Source: Rhizophlyctis rosea
Taxonomy: Eukaryota; Chytridiomycota; Chytridiomycetes; Rhizophlyctidales; Rhizophlyctidaceae
DNA length: 64,000 nt
NCBI GenBank assembly: GCA_027596075.1
Contig: JADGJC010000085.1
Coordinates: 62,001 to 126,000 of the forward strand
Direction: 5' to 3'
The first letter of the stretch is position 1; each line of letters starts with the position of its first letter. The notes under the pieces are model-generated. The model saw only the letters and a list, made by a program, of their open reading frames with translations. It ran no database searches and was not told where the DNA came from. Shown piece after piece: positions 1 through 12,150 of the stretch. Position numbers and translations under genes: made by a program.

Positions 1-1310
1 TGCAAGGTTTTGAAGTTGTTCGGTCAGGAACCACTCTTCTCGTCGACCCAATTCCAGGGGAGCAATCCCTCCCATCACCACCAATCTCCACGATGCGGAT
101 TCATCGATAACGTGTACGTCTCTGGCGCCAGCCTCGTTCGATCCGAATGGGCCGACCATGCATGTCATTACGGAATAAGATTTTTAGAATTTTGTGTGCG
201 CTTGCTCTTCAGGGTTCAGTTTCTGTGACGTAAATTCGAAGCCACGTGGCGCAGCAGCCAACACCCGGATGATGTCAGCACATGCAAACAAGACGGGTTG
301 AAAGTTGACAGGTAGCGACCCGTAGGGCTCCCGAAATACCAAGATTCCAGTGCTGGTACCCATGTAAGAGATTGACAAACACCATGTGATGAAGTAGGGT
401 CGGGTTTGCACTGATTGACAATTCCAACAATCCCAACGACAATCTGTTGACTCCATACAAATCCGTTGAGGCCCTGCATCTACAATGCCGTCCATGTTTT
501 CAAAATACCCCAGCGCCCTTACCAAAAAAACCCTCAATCTCATGATCACTCATAATCAAAGACAATATATTGGCGTAATATTCGCAACACCCGCCCTGAG
601 CCCGGTGCAAATTTTACACATTCCCATACCTTCTCTACCATCCATCCATGCCATTCCCCAACTTCCCCACCCTCTATATCAAGCTCAACCCCAAAGATGA
701 CGTCTCCCCCTTCCACTCCTTCACCTACATCCTCCAATCAAACGAAGACCCCTCCGTAGCAGCTTTCGCAATTTGGAACAGACTCGCCGGATTAAACATC
801 TACCCAACCGGGACGTCCACACGACCCTTCCATCCCAAATCTCTGCTCCGCGAGGAACTTCCGAGCCGTACGTTACATCATGAACTTTGGTGGAACGAGA
901 GAATGACACTACAGCATTGCTTTATGGTGATGTTGTTCAAGTTTGCGGATTGGAGTGGGTTGATGCGGGTTGTGGATGGGATTCATAGATGTTGCGATGA
1001 GGCTAGGGGTGTGCAGTTCCTGGAGGTTGAACGCACGGGTATTGAGATACCCTTCACAGCTAGACATTCTGGTCGTCGCGGACTTCGGGTAGACAAAGTG
1101 GGGAGAGATAGAGTTGATTGCGGAGGTCGTCAGGCACACGTAGGAGATGGAGCGAGTGGAGACGGTGGAGCAGTGGGTTTGGAGGTGACCGCGAACCCCC
1201 TGCGTACCAAGATGAATGGGGGAGTCAATTCAGGGCTAGATCTGCTTCACGAGATACTTGAATTGAATCAAGTATGCGGATGGGTGGTGATTATCAGCAA
1301 GCCTTAGTCT
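1..1310. other. Stretch without a supported gene; one 219-codon open frame
   Basis: The longest open frame (648-1307, plus strand) would give about 219 residues but shows no recognisable domain. Its second half becomes Gly/Arg/Val-rich in a way typical of non-coding read-through. Short overlapping frames on both strands between 184 and 550 look random. The fragment FIDNVYVSGASLVRSEWADH near the left edge could be the end of a gene that begins outside the window, but I could not link it to a family. No gene is called here. Confidence 0.3.
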
Positions 1311-1415
1311 ATTGACTTACAGAGAGCGTCTACTGGGTCCAGGCAAGCGGTGCAGGTCCTGCGCCTGGACTTAACAACTCGACGCCACAAATTCAGGACA
1401 TTTTCCCATTATTGA

Positions 1416-1617
1416 TCTGTCAGGCCCAGAATCGTTCGGGCAGCCGTATGAGTCAATTCTGTGTACCGCCCGAAGCTGTTCTTCACGAGTGTGTTAGTCA
1501 TCAAAACTCAACAGTCGACGCCTCAACATCACGACAAATTTCTATTGTTGCTGTTTACGCCCAGAAGGGTCCGGCCCAGCAATATGAGTCAGTGTTGGGT
1601 GCCGCCCAGAGCTGATT
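1416..1617. repeat. Imperfect direct repeat, two copies about 139 bp apart
   Basis: Bases 1416-1480 and 1555-1617 share the pattern GCCCAG...ATGAGTCA...TG(T/G)G(T/G)(A/G)CCGCCC...AGCTG. The spacing between the shared ATGAGTCA blocks is about 139 bp. Neither copy lies in a convincing coding frame. They may be remnants of an old element or a short local duplication. Confidence 0.4.
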
Positions 1618-2045
1618 GTTTTTTGTTCAGCCTAGCTCCCTCGGTCGGTCAGGTGCGGGTACGTATAGCTTATCAGAGGAGTAAAACTTGACAGCCAAAC
1701 ACCCGAATGTAGGAAGCATTCCCCTCAATTTAGGCTGTTGCAATCCGAATGGCCAGTGATAGTGCCGATTACACTGATTATGAGTATCAACTCACCATGG
1801 CGAAACAACCGTATCAAGATGAACACTCCCAGTCCAAGGCATGCCTAATCTGATCCCGAACTGCCTCAAACAGAAATGGGCGACTATTTGTCTTACAAAC
1901 TCAGGAGGGGATATATTAGGCCCTGATAGCCAACATAGTACAACAAAAATCACATACACAATGAAACATTTCCCAACGGATATAACCTGGTATAATACAC
2001 ATGCCCACATCTTTCCCACCCACATCTTTCTTTTGCACCTCACAC

Positions 2046-3318
2046 CTAATCATCATGAACAGTCTGAGGCTGCGTCTCCACAACCCGCTGTTTCAATCCG
2101 CCCATACGACCCTTAGCTTGCGTCGAGAAGCGTTCCCAAGCGCCTCCAACGGAGCGGTTAGCGTTTTGGTACCCCTGAGCAGCGTAGGCTTGTGCGTGTC
2201 CGACTTGGCCGTCAATAGCGTCCTTGTTGTTGATGTAGAGGATGGGGGCTGTGAAGGCGATTATGATCACTGAAGGGGTTGAGGGAGAATAAGTGGGGTT
2301 GTCCGTGCATAAAACCTGGAATGAAGCATCATATAAGAGAGGAGAATAAGCTCAAAACTCACCAGCAGTCAACAGAGTCCACCCCGTCAACATTCCACTA
2401 AGCCAATACAAAGCCAAAGCACCCACAAGCGCCTCAGCACTGCGCCCGTTGTTGTCTACCGCAACGATGGACGCAAACCATCCAATGGCAACATTGATGA
2501 GGTCGGCGACGAACTCGCTTGCTTCACGGACGTGGTGGTGTTGGATGACGTTGCGGTTGGTGTTGTCAAGGTACCAGCTATAAGGTGCCAGATGTATAAG
2601 TGGATGGGTATGGGGTGTTTTGTCTGATGATAGCAGCCACTTACGTAGTAGGAGGCTTCTTGACGCCCTCGGTTGTGATCATGCGTCCGCCGTGGACCCA
2701 AAGGTTGACGAAGAGGAGGTTGGCCCCGATAGCGATGGCGGCGAGGAAGGAGAAGATGCGGAGGGGGGAGTAGTGGGAGAGGATGTAGATTGAGCCGAGA
2801 AGACCAGTTAAGGCTGCGCCGGAGTGGAGGGGGTTGTTCCAGAGGAGGATGTGGCGGACTGTTTGGGTACATTACAAAGATTGAGAAAGAGTTGGGTTGA
2901 AGACGTTCTGGTGGTGCTTTGAAACGTTACCTCTATCAACAGCAATCGCAGCCCTCTTATCCGCCTGCGTCCCCGTATACGCATACGACTCCCTCTTCCC
3001 CTTCCCAACAACAGGCGGCATAGCTCCCTCCCCAACCTCAGGCACGTTCGACACACCATGTCCAACCTTCGGCGCAGTGCTCACGCTACTCGAACTTGCA
3101 ATGCTCGGCGCATAGCTCTTAGTGCTCGGAGCATATGAAGACTGGTATGAGTTGTACGGACTGGGTTCCCCGGGCTCGGCGACAGGGTGAGCATTGAAGT
3201 GGTTCGCACCGGGTCCGGCGGCGGGAGCGACCTGCGCTACGTGGGGGTCAGTTGGGTGGGAGGGTTCGCTGACTGTGACGGGGATGGGGTCGTAGTTGGG
3301 TTTGGTTGCTACGGCCAT
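2046..3318 (-). CDS. RTN1: Reticulon-like ER membrane-shaping protein (4 exons)
   Basis: Exons at 3318-2931, 2858-2645, 2577-2363 and 2269-2046 join in frame to give 346 residues, with GTAACG, GTAAGT and GTGAGT donors. The first ~130 residues are a Pro/Ser-rich cytosolic tail beginning MAVATKPNYDP. The reticulon homology domain starts with LLWNNPLHSG, the family hallmark (LLWRDP-like). It has two long hydrophobic hairpins: one around SIYILSHYSPLRIFSFLAAI, the other around ALVGALALYWLSGMLTGWTL, continuing into the last exon. A soluble tail ending TVHDD follows. Reticulons insert as wedges into ER tubules and generate curvature. An upstream in-frame start at 3393 would add 25 residues, but MAVATK fits better because the upstream stretch looks like leader sequence. 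The domain call is strong; the exact start is less certain. Confidence 0.9.
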
Positions 3319-6300
3319 TTTGTCTGATGTTCCTTGTGTTGCGGTATATGGGATGTTTTGGTATCTGAGGTATCTTTCGAAAATAAGGTTCAATATGAGA
3401 CGGAGGAGCGAATATTGGGCTCCCCTTCGGTTCTTATATATTGGCTATGAATTCGGAATAGACTTCAGCCCCTGCACCTTCTTGGCGTGCCATGACGTTT
3501 TCTCTTGAAAACTGGCCCCGGCTGTGGTTGACCTCTTTGGAAGAGGAACGCGTCAGGGTGCCAGCAAATGTGGCTTGGCAATGATGTAAACATTAGGAAT
3601 TGAACGAGAGCTTGAAGGACGTGGTCGCCGTTTCCGTCAACCACACCACAATCTTTAGCTACCCAAAGCTCCGGTTTTGCGGAGCTGGTCGAACTTGCTC
3701 CAAGGAGCAGGTGAAAGTTGCTTACCAATGCTGAATTGATGAGTATGTCTGATAAATGATAATTGGGGACCTCTTATACCGTCCAGAAAAATTTGTACGT
3801 CGGTTTTCAGTCGGGGATGCATACACTCCAAGGACCAGTTGGATGACATTCAGGTGGAAAAGTGCGATTGACATGCGCACCAGCATGGTAGGACTACGTT
3901 GTTGCGTTCCGGAAGCACGGACATCAATGCAAGTTGCAGGAGACTGTAATAACGTTTGTCCGTCCAAGGATTAGGACGCTTCAATCTCAATGTTAGATTT
4001 GATGGTCATCTAACATTGCTGATCAACCATCCGGCAAAATCGTCCTATCAAGCCACTCGAGCCATATTATGCCCATTGCTGGGAGTCTCAGTGGACTATC
4101 GACGACCTAGCCAACATGGCCATTGCTTCACCACCTTGCGCTGGCATTATGGGAGAATCACTTCGGCACAAGATATGGGAGGATTCCTGCAATGTGAAAC
4201 ACCAAGATTGACCGTGAGGAGCGTCAATAGGTAAATGGCCGTAGAGAGTGGATGATAGCTGAGCATGAACCGAGAGAACCGAATGATGCACCAACTGTCT
4301 CCTAATGGTAGAAAGCAGTAAGAGAACCGGTTTCGTGAACTCCCTTGGGTCGGATTGTGCCATTGCTGTGCTGGTCTGCGCTGGTGTTATGGGAGAATCA
4401 CCTTAACTCAAGATGTGTAAGGATTTGGGCAATGTGAAGACCCGAGATCAACCATGAGCAGCGTCAATACTGCGGAGAAGTTGATAGCTAATGATGAAGA
4501 AGAACCTAGTCAGAGAACCAATTGCCTAAACGTGGCCCTCAAAGTAACCGTCGTCAGATCACTCCATCACAAGTTGATGCTCTCATCCCTAGTCAGGTAA
4601 TATGCTTGAAGATCCCCCCATTTGACATGTCATCTGAAAGGCGGGAATCAGCCCCCAGCCCCCATCTTCACAAAATCTATGCCCGTCCCGCCAAGTGAAA
4701 GGCATCAATCATCAATTTCATTTTGCAATATAGAGACACATCACCATCTACATCAGTCAAATTATGGACGAAGCTCAAAATCCATGACAATACAAACAAA
4801 CATCTCAGCAAATGATTTCGCCCTCAAGCAGCAAAAGCGGGAAATGTCAATCCAATCTCCAGTTTTACGAACAACGGTAGACGTCCAACCCTTCTCCCAC
4901 CGCCATGACGTCGGGCGACACTACCAATGCAGGCGGTGCCGACATGAGCCAGTAATGAACCTCCATGAAAGGATGAAGACGCACGGATATTGGCTGCGCA
5001 AATCCATCACACCACCATGACTGATCTGCTCCTCCCAGCCAATCCCTCACGAATGGCCTGATAATCGTGGCGAGTCCGCAACTTGCCGATGACGGATATG
5101 AAGAACGGTTTGTCAGACGCAATGCGGGAAATTTGGGAGAGGAAGAGCAGAAGGACGGTTGAAATTATGCTATGACGCGTTTGTGTGACGCATTGCTGTG
5201 TGGTACAGACTTTTTCCCAATGATCGTATGGAAGCCACCCAACGGTTTGAAAAAGTCCGTCAAATGATACCAAATCCGTTGCATTGCGTCATAGAAATTC
5301 ATGCGCACTATTTGCCGGTGGGTTTCATGCCGGCTGGAGTTGCCGCCACAAGTGTGGCGAGAGATGTGCTGATTTGAGTACAAGCCGATTGAGCGAGCAC
5401 AAGCCAAATGATCCGGTACTTTGGGTTCTTATGCAAAAAGCTCCGATGTGGCTTTGTAATTGGGTTTTGTCGAGGAAAAATGGGAAATCGTTTCCAGGCG
5501 ATTGGAAAGGTTGAGAGGTGTGCTCCGAGCTTTGGGCAGGAACGTGGGAGACGGTCTGTGTCCGTGGGAGTTTGATAGGTGGTGCTTTGGAAAAAAAGTG
5601 GGACAGTTGGGAGTTGACACGTTTGATGGTTTGAGTTGACAATGGTGTGAAATGGGTGGAAGAGTCATAAAGCTCATAATGAAAGTTCATTACACCAATG
5701 TGTTGTCCATTGTTCAGTCAGCCATCCGAAGGAGTGCAGCAATGTAAAATTTTTTAATTAGCGAGATGTCAAGAGCGATTATCAAAGGCGGTCCCTTCTC
5801 CCCGCGGCCATCAAAGGCATCTCATCCCGAGCCCCGACTGGCCCGCCGTGTCTGGGCCACCCTTTCCGACGACTGCGCCCTCTACTGGCACGTTTCAAAG
5901 CGCTCTTCACTCGGCGGCTTCGGATTGCAACACCAAAGGTGATACAAAATTGTTGTCTGGCGATATCCGAATAGTTGCTTTCGATTTGTGAGATGAGTGG
6001 CTCCGCTTTTGTGACGCGTTTACTTGGATAAGCGACTGAAGCTGCCAGCCCCTTTGTACACTTTGTAGCCCGAAAGAAAAGAGTTGGCGAAATTGCGGTC
6101 CGAACGCGAAAGATGGCACAGCAATGGCAGGGTTTGCAGGAATGAGTTTGGTGAATCTTTGAGATCAAACAATGATAGGAAAACTGGGCATTGGCACGCA
6201 TGTGAAAAATGGTCTATCAGGGACGAGAATGAAAAAAACTGGTGTAGATTCGCGATCCGCCCGATCAGGTCCACCAACAGACTATTATATAGGAGGGCGG

Positions 6301-7168
6301 TGGTGGTAGCGGCCTGCAGCTCACCTTTATTTGACAAGCTTGTTTGCTCTTGGGTTTAACTGTTGGGGTTCGATATCGTTGAGGTTTATTTCTGAAAGCT
6401 GCGGGATTCAGCTGGAGACGAAGAAGAAAGGGTTCCAATTTGACGTGCACCTCCTATCATTTCAGTAACAGCACCTGTCGACGCCTTTACCGACCATCAT
6501 AAGTTTTTTTTTCATTTCTCTCTCCCCCGCCGCGAGTTTACGCCACCCGTTTTCCGCCATCTCATTTCCCATCTATAAGTTTTCCGTTCATCCTCCGGTG
6601 GCAACTCATTATCCTGCTTCATTGTAAATTTTGATTTTTGGTTCGCATAGCGATCTGTTTTTCTGCCTGGTGAGTGTCGGGGATGTTATTTGCTTGAATT
6701 GGGGGGATGTGTGGATTGGGGGGGGATTGCTGTCTGCAGTGCCTGTGCATATAGTGCATGATATGCATGATACCGTGTTTGGGGGGAGTGTCAATTGAAC
6801 GGTGTGGAGTGCGATCTCTCTCTGCCACCACCAACACCACCACCACCCGGTGACCTGGACCCTGCTTTTCCCGTTTGGATTTTGATCGTCCCGCTCAGCC
6901 TCAAAACCCGCATCAGTCGACGCGCAAAAGCACACCCTAAATCGCGTTACTAAGACACCCTGCTTTCATTCAACAACACATCTGACCATGGCTCTCTTAT
7001 CATCCATCAATTTCCAGATTACACAAGTTATATTCACCCTACCCGCTACCTGTTCCTCGTAAAACGTGCCACTCCTTTCTTGTACATTCCGATTTTCTTA
7101 CACTCCTCTTCGCCAAAATTATTACCTCGTTCTTGACAACTCGTAACAACAACTTCGACACCACCAAG
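3319..7168. other. Gene-poor intergenic region (about 3.8 kb)
   Basis: No frame here shows a recognisable domain or a splice-consistent exon chain. The longest open frames (4622-5020 plus, 5782-6201 minus, 6609-6935 minus) are compositionally simple and overlap open frames on the other strand. A diverged direct duplication occupies 4120-4530. Bases 6450-7168 are pyrimidine-rich and sit just upstream of the CBM21 gene, so they probably hold its promoter and leader. Confidence 0.5.
4120..4530. repeat. Diverged tandem duplication, about 170-bp copies 240 bp apart
   Basis: Copy 1 (4120-4290) and copy 2 (4360-4530) both run CCATTGCT, then GCGCTGG, then TTATGGGAGAATCAC, then CAAGAT, then GCAATGTGAA, then AGCGTCAATA, then GATAGCT and AGAGAACC, in the same order. 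The longest identical block is TTATGGGAGAATCAC. No coding potential is shared, so this looks like an old non-coding duplication or a degraded short element. Confidence 0.6.
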
Positions 7169-8692
7169 ATGCTTCAGACATCAGAATCCTATCCTGTTCC
7201 TGTGGCAGTGCCACCAACACCCTCTTACGCTATCGACATTCAAAAGATGCTTGGTCGCTCACCACCCCGCTCTCCCGACTTCACCGTTCACGCTATTTAC
7301 TCTAAGGACTTTCCGCCATCACCACCCAACAACTCTCCTATCCAACTCCGTTCCTCATCCCGAAAGTCCATCGATGGTGGTCGTCGGACCCCATCACCGT
7401 GCCCCGGTGTTCGTCGGCGAACGTCCCTCCACCGTCAGCAACAAAACAAAGACAAGGATGACTGCTCCTCATCCAAGCCCATCGTCCGCAACAAGCGCGG
7501 CGATGTCATTCCTTCCATCCTCCGTCCTTCCCGCACCAACTCCTCCTCCTCCATCCCCTCTCCGACCACCCTCATCCGACCCGCTTTGAAGAAGTCCCTA
7601 ACGTTCGATGGCAAAATCGAGCGTGTGGTCTTGTTCGAACGGGGATCTCTTCCCGCCGACATCACCGGATCAGAAAAGTACGAAGTAGATGATTCGGGAG
7701 ATGTAGATGCAGGATCTGTATCCTCGTCCATCTCCATCCCGGAAACGTGGACGCTGGTTGGGAAGAACCTGCCCGCTCTTACTGCGTTCGGCAACACCCC
7801 CGTGGTGCTTGACACGATCCGGTTGGACAATGGGAAGTTGTTAGTTGGAACTGTCTTGGTCCGCAACCTTGCTTTCCAAAAGTCTGTTAGCATTAGATAT
7901 ACCACGGATGGATGGACGACGTCTGGCGAGATCGTCGCCGAGTACTCGGCAACTGTTAGCCAACATCATGGGGAGTTTTATGGGGTGGATCGGTTTGGGT
8001 TTGAGTTGGATTTGGTGGATGATCTGGACCTGGGAACGGCAACCGATGTCAAGTTCGAGTTCGCCATCAACTACAATGTAGCTGGATCATCATACTGGGA
8101 TAACAACGGTGGTGAGAACTACCAAGTAAGCACTGCAAAACATGGACTGATTCCAGTGATCACGTCCTAACAATTCATTCATCAGGTTCAACTAAAGCGA
8201 CCTGCTCGCATGCCCACACGACCAGTTCCTCGTTCAGCCGCGGTACCCATACCTTCGCGCTCATATAACGTCAACGCATGGGATGCACCGTCCTCCCGTC
8301 GGTCGTCTCGTCAACCTAAAGCAGCCCTCCCTGTCCTTCCCGTCTCACCTCCCATTGGCGTCACATCATCCACTCCCATCACATTCCCTCTCACCGCTGA
8401 CCAAAAGCGCGAACAACGCCGTGCCGTATCTTTACACAAGACGCAATCTTTCACTGATCCTTTCGAGCGATACGCCATCGCAGCCGAACCAGTGCCTGGT
8501 ATCGCGGGCAACAGCCCCACAGGCATCGAGTCGCCGCTGTCGTCTCGGCATTCCTCCTTTGGATCCATGCCGCAAGCACCCGTCAACCGGCCGCCATCGG
8601 CTCAACGCCTCTACGCCGACTCGACGGACGCGTCCTTTCCTTCTTCGCTTGCTTGCTCACCTCCTTCGACTTTTGTTCTTGGCCGTGCTTAA
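7169..8692 (+). CDS. CBM21-containing protein phosphatase 1 regulatory (glycogen-targeting) subunit
   Basis: Two exons, 7169-8125 and 8186-8692, joined by a 60-nt GTAAGC intron, encode 487 residues. The ATG at 7169 (MLQTSESYPV) is the first true ATG of the frame. A Ser/Pro-rich N-terminus leads to an RVxF-like PP1-docking segment (KKSLTF, followed by ERVVLF) at about residues 138-155. A CBM21 fold follows at about 205-325. Its signature blocks are all present: VGTVLVRNLAFQKSVSIRYT, DGW, DRFGFEL, FEFAINY and YWDNNGGENYQV, the last spanning the intron. The family (yeast GAC1/PIG1/PIG2, animal PPP1R3) tethers PP1 to glycogen and promotes glycogen synthase dephosphorylation. The C-terminal ~160 residues are low-complexity and unrecognised. 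A long T-rich stretch follows the stop. Confidence 0.9.
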
Positions 8693-10974
8693 ATGGTTGT
8701 TTCGCGCATCCAACCGGCCTGCACATGGACAAAGGAACTCTCACCACCAACAACGACACATACCCGGCCACCGACAACCAAAAACTTCGAAACATAAATC
8801 CCGAAAGTAATACATACCCGTCGGTCGGTCCACCCTGTACAGAAACCCAAGAAAACAACAATCGCCTCGGAAAACCAAAATCCGGATATGAAACCATCAA
8901 TGAAGCGACATCACAAAAGATGGAAACCCTTGCACATACCCGTTAACCCTCCGCGATAACCCAATCCGCCCCCCTTCACCGAACCATACCATTTCTCCAC
9001 CGCCCACCCGCCCATACCTCCCCGCGCGCACACGCTTCCGCATTTTGTACAAAGTCATCTTTTTTTACCCCTCCATTCCTGTATTTCGTTTTATACCATG
9101 AGCGAGAAGCGATACCTCGCGGGAGATTCTCTACATTTAGGCGGGTGGTGCTTTTGTGTGTTTTTTTTTCATTCTGCATAGTTTTTGTATAGACTTTTTT
9201 TAGTGGTTCGGTGATGGGTTTAGCGCAGTTTTTTTCTTTCTTTTCTTATATCATTGTGCTTAGCCTTAGCTAGGGGGCGATAAAAAATCAAAAGAAAAAA
9301 ATCAATCAAAAAAACTTGTTGATTTGTGGGTTGGGAGGGTGGTTTTTTTTTTCCTTGTATATTAGTGTGGGGTTCATGGTGCTTGTCACTCTTTCTGATA
9401 CGATTGGGTTTGAAAATAGAAAAATTGCTTGATTGTTGTCTTCTTTCTCGGAATCGTTTTGTTTGATGTTGTTGTTGGTTGGGCTTGTCGGATGTGCTGC
9501 TAATGATAATCATGAAAAGCGATATGGACTCTCTTCAGGTTGAAGCTACACCTTGGGCCGGCATGCCACTCGGATGTCTCGCAAATTGGCATTAATTTTA
9601 CCAAATTTGGTTCCCTGAAGAGGGGTCATTTTGGGTGGCACTGTAAGTGTTCTCCTCCATTTCGCAATTACAATGCTCGCAGTAAAACCTCAACCCATCA
9701 ACCTATGAGGACACTACGCCCTACACTCACATTGAAGACCTGCTGCGGTCGTGAGTACAACTGGGTATCAAACTTAAACTCTTTTTCAAGGAACCTCAAG
9801 AATGTTCCTAACCCGATGAAAGTGGTGGACTTTGCCTGACATTGAACCCCATCTCTGTACAAGTCCATCTCAGGGTGATAATCGGTCAAAAAGAAAAGAG
9901 TACTCTTCTCAGGATCCCCGCTGAGGGTTTGGGGCTCATTGGCCTTGCCGTAAATATATGCATATCCCAGTTCCGGAATGTTAACCGGATGCCCTTTCGA
10001 TAGTCGGCACGAAGAATCGTGCGCATTGAAACGGAACTTCCCTATCTCTTAGGATCGACTAACCCATGTCCAACTGCTGTTCACATGGAACCTTTCTCCA
10101 CTTCAGTCTTCAAAGTTCTCATTTGAATATTTGCTACTACCACCAAGATCTGCACTAGAGGCCGTTGCACTCGGACTTGCGTCCAAAGCTTATCAACCGA
10201 CCCCCAGGCCCTTCCACCGGTTAGGGCCTGGAATTACCCTGATGGTCGAGTATGGGTAGCACCCTTGAGCTCCATCCGGTTTCAGGGCTGGTTTATTTGG
10301 CAGGGGAGTTGTTACAGACTCCTTAGCGGATTCTGATTTCCATGGCTGTCCGGCTGCCCAGCGGGACTGACACCTTTTGTGGTGTCTGACCAAGCGTGCA
10401 ATTTGGCGCCCTGACTTGAGGTTCGGTTCCTCCTGCATGAGCAGGTTTGCTTGTCGCTCATTTCACCTAGTATGAATCTTGAGAAGCGTCAGAATTGCTT
10501 CCACCTCGCACGGCCGTGAAGTCAGTGCGCTATGTAATTTTTTGATATTTTTCCAACCTCCTTCGGAAGGAATTGACTTCCGAAGACAGAGTAGAAGCCA
10601 TAGGACTTCGTGACTGTAGGTATGCTAGGAGCCCTCGATATAGTGAACAATTGCCAATGATTGGGACCTGAGTTGCTGCTGATGAGAGAACACAGTGCCC
10701 GAAGTTCAATCAAAGAAGTGGGTGTGGCCTGGATGGTGTGCAACATGCATCGCTCCAACATGCAACACCCAAAGTCCCCCCAGGCCATCGTAAAAAAATA
10801 GCCCATCTTCAAACTTTCCCACGCGTTCCATCCAACCAAAAAGTCATCATAAAGTGAAGCACATCACTATCCACTCCATAATGAAACGAACGACGTCTTA
10901 TATTGTGACATCACTCAGCTGTCAGCCAAACAAGGCCCGAATCCTACAGATACATTCCCTTTCGTTCAAAGCAC
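8693..10974. other. Intergenic region with T-rich low complexity
   Basis: Bases 9040-9510 carry several T runs of 7-10 and are a plausible 3' flank of the CBM21 gene. The remaining open frames (9540-9839 plus, 10193-10438 minus, 10522-10839 minus) are short and lack domains or linked exons. Nothing else is supported. Confidence 0.5.
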
Positions 10975-12150
10975 ATGACCAAGTACAATACCACGCTCTT
11001 CGTGTCTGGGGTGGGTCCTCGTACGCGGGCGAGAGATTTGGCATATGAGTTTGAGAGGTTAGGCTTTTGAGTTGCGGATATGAGGGTGTGTTGGGTGCTG
11101 ACAAATGCGCTGACGTGCACTTGTGTGGTTTCAGGTACGGCCCTCTTATCCGTTGCGACATTCCGGCTCCGAGGAAAGCGTCGAACCGACCGTATGTCCA
11201 TGGTTTTGATCCACAAGGGGTCTGATCAATACGCTAATGGGATCTATCACAGGAGCTACGCCTTCGTGGAGTTCATCTACTACAGGGACGCCGACGACGC
11301 GTACTACGAAATGCATGACAGGAAATTCGATGGATATATCTTGGACATCCAGGTGCGCCTGATGGTGTTCCCTGTTCCACATTCTTGCGATGAAGACTTA
11401 AGCGTACAATAGTGGGCCAAGAATCGCCCGTCACCAACTTGGCGATACGACGAGGACGGTCGTGGAGGCCATTCTCGCTCTGGACGCTCGCACAGGTCTA
11501 GGTCCCGCAGCCGGCGCCGTCGGTCCCGCTCTTCTCGGTCCTCATGCTCCTGCTGTTTCTCATCACCTGGAGCGAGCGACAAGAAGCGTCTTTCCTCTCG
11601 CAAGGACGCTGAAAGCTCAAAGCCTGGTCCTGCGTCATCAAGTTCCCGCTCACACAAGGCAACGCAAACCTCTCCCGGGTCAAACACAACGGAGGTGGCT
11701 ACCAATGAACGGGAGCCGGACCAAGGCGCCAAGAAACGGAAGCGAGAAGTGAAAAGCACGGATGTCGACGACGATGATTGTATCATCCTTCATGTGACCA
11801 AGAAGACCAAATCAGACGGAAAGTCTGTCGGACAAGACAAGACAGTCAAGACACCGGAAAGGAAGAAGCGGCTCGGGACAGATGACTATGGAAAGGAAAA
11901 CCATGATCCTGCGCAGGAGAAGGAGGACGCTGACGACACGAGGACGAAGTTTCATGAGTTGAGGCGAGGCTTGGCTGACGAGAAGGCAGCTTTTGAAGCG
12001 GCAAAGCGGGCTTTCGATGAGGAGAAGCGGAAGTTCATGAAGGAGAAGGAGGACTTTGCGGAAGAGAAGAGAAAGTGGGATATGGAGCGCGAAAAGGTGA
12101 TATCGTATGCCTGCACTGTTGCAGCTGTTGGTCTAAACTTGTCTGCGTAG
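10975..12150 (+). CDS. SR-type splicing factor: one RRM, RS segment, C-terminal coiled coil
   Basis: Exons 10975-11057, 11135-11191, 11253-11352 and 11413-12150 join in frame and reconstruct a complete RRM. It starts MTKYNTTLFVSGVGPRTRAR, then runs through YGPLIRCDIPAP, PSYAFVEF (RNP1-like) and EMHDRKFDGYILDIQWAK. This closely resembles the RRM of fungal SR proteins of the Srp1 type. An RS/R-rich stretch (GRSHRSRSRSRRRRSRSSRS) follows, then a Lys-rich basic region with KKRKRE. A strongly helical charged segment (ADEKAAFEAAKRAFDEEKRK) lies near the end. The role inferred is pre-mRNA splicing in the nucleus. A further intron may exist at 12097-12150 (GTGATA...GCGTAG), giving a shorter end; otherwise the frame runs to the stop at 12148. 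The RRM is certain; the C-terminus is less so. Confidence 0.85.

Noticed and set aside
648..1307. 219-codon plus-strand open frame
   Set aside because: No domain, biased Gly/Arg/Val second half, and no splice or promoter support.
5165..5295. Short inverted repeat CTATGACGC ... GCGTCATAG as ends of a mobile element
   Set aside because: Only nine bases match and no target-site duplication is visible.
10193..10438. 81-codon minus frame in the 10-kb region
   Set aside because: No domain, no partner exons and no promoter; likely chance.
11462..11752. Plus frame inside the RS exon of the SR protein
   Set aside because: It is out of frame with the RRM and is a shadow of the RS-coding sequence.
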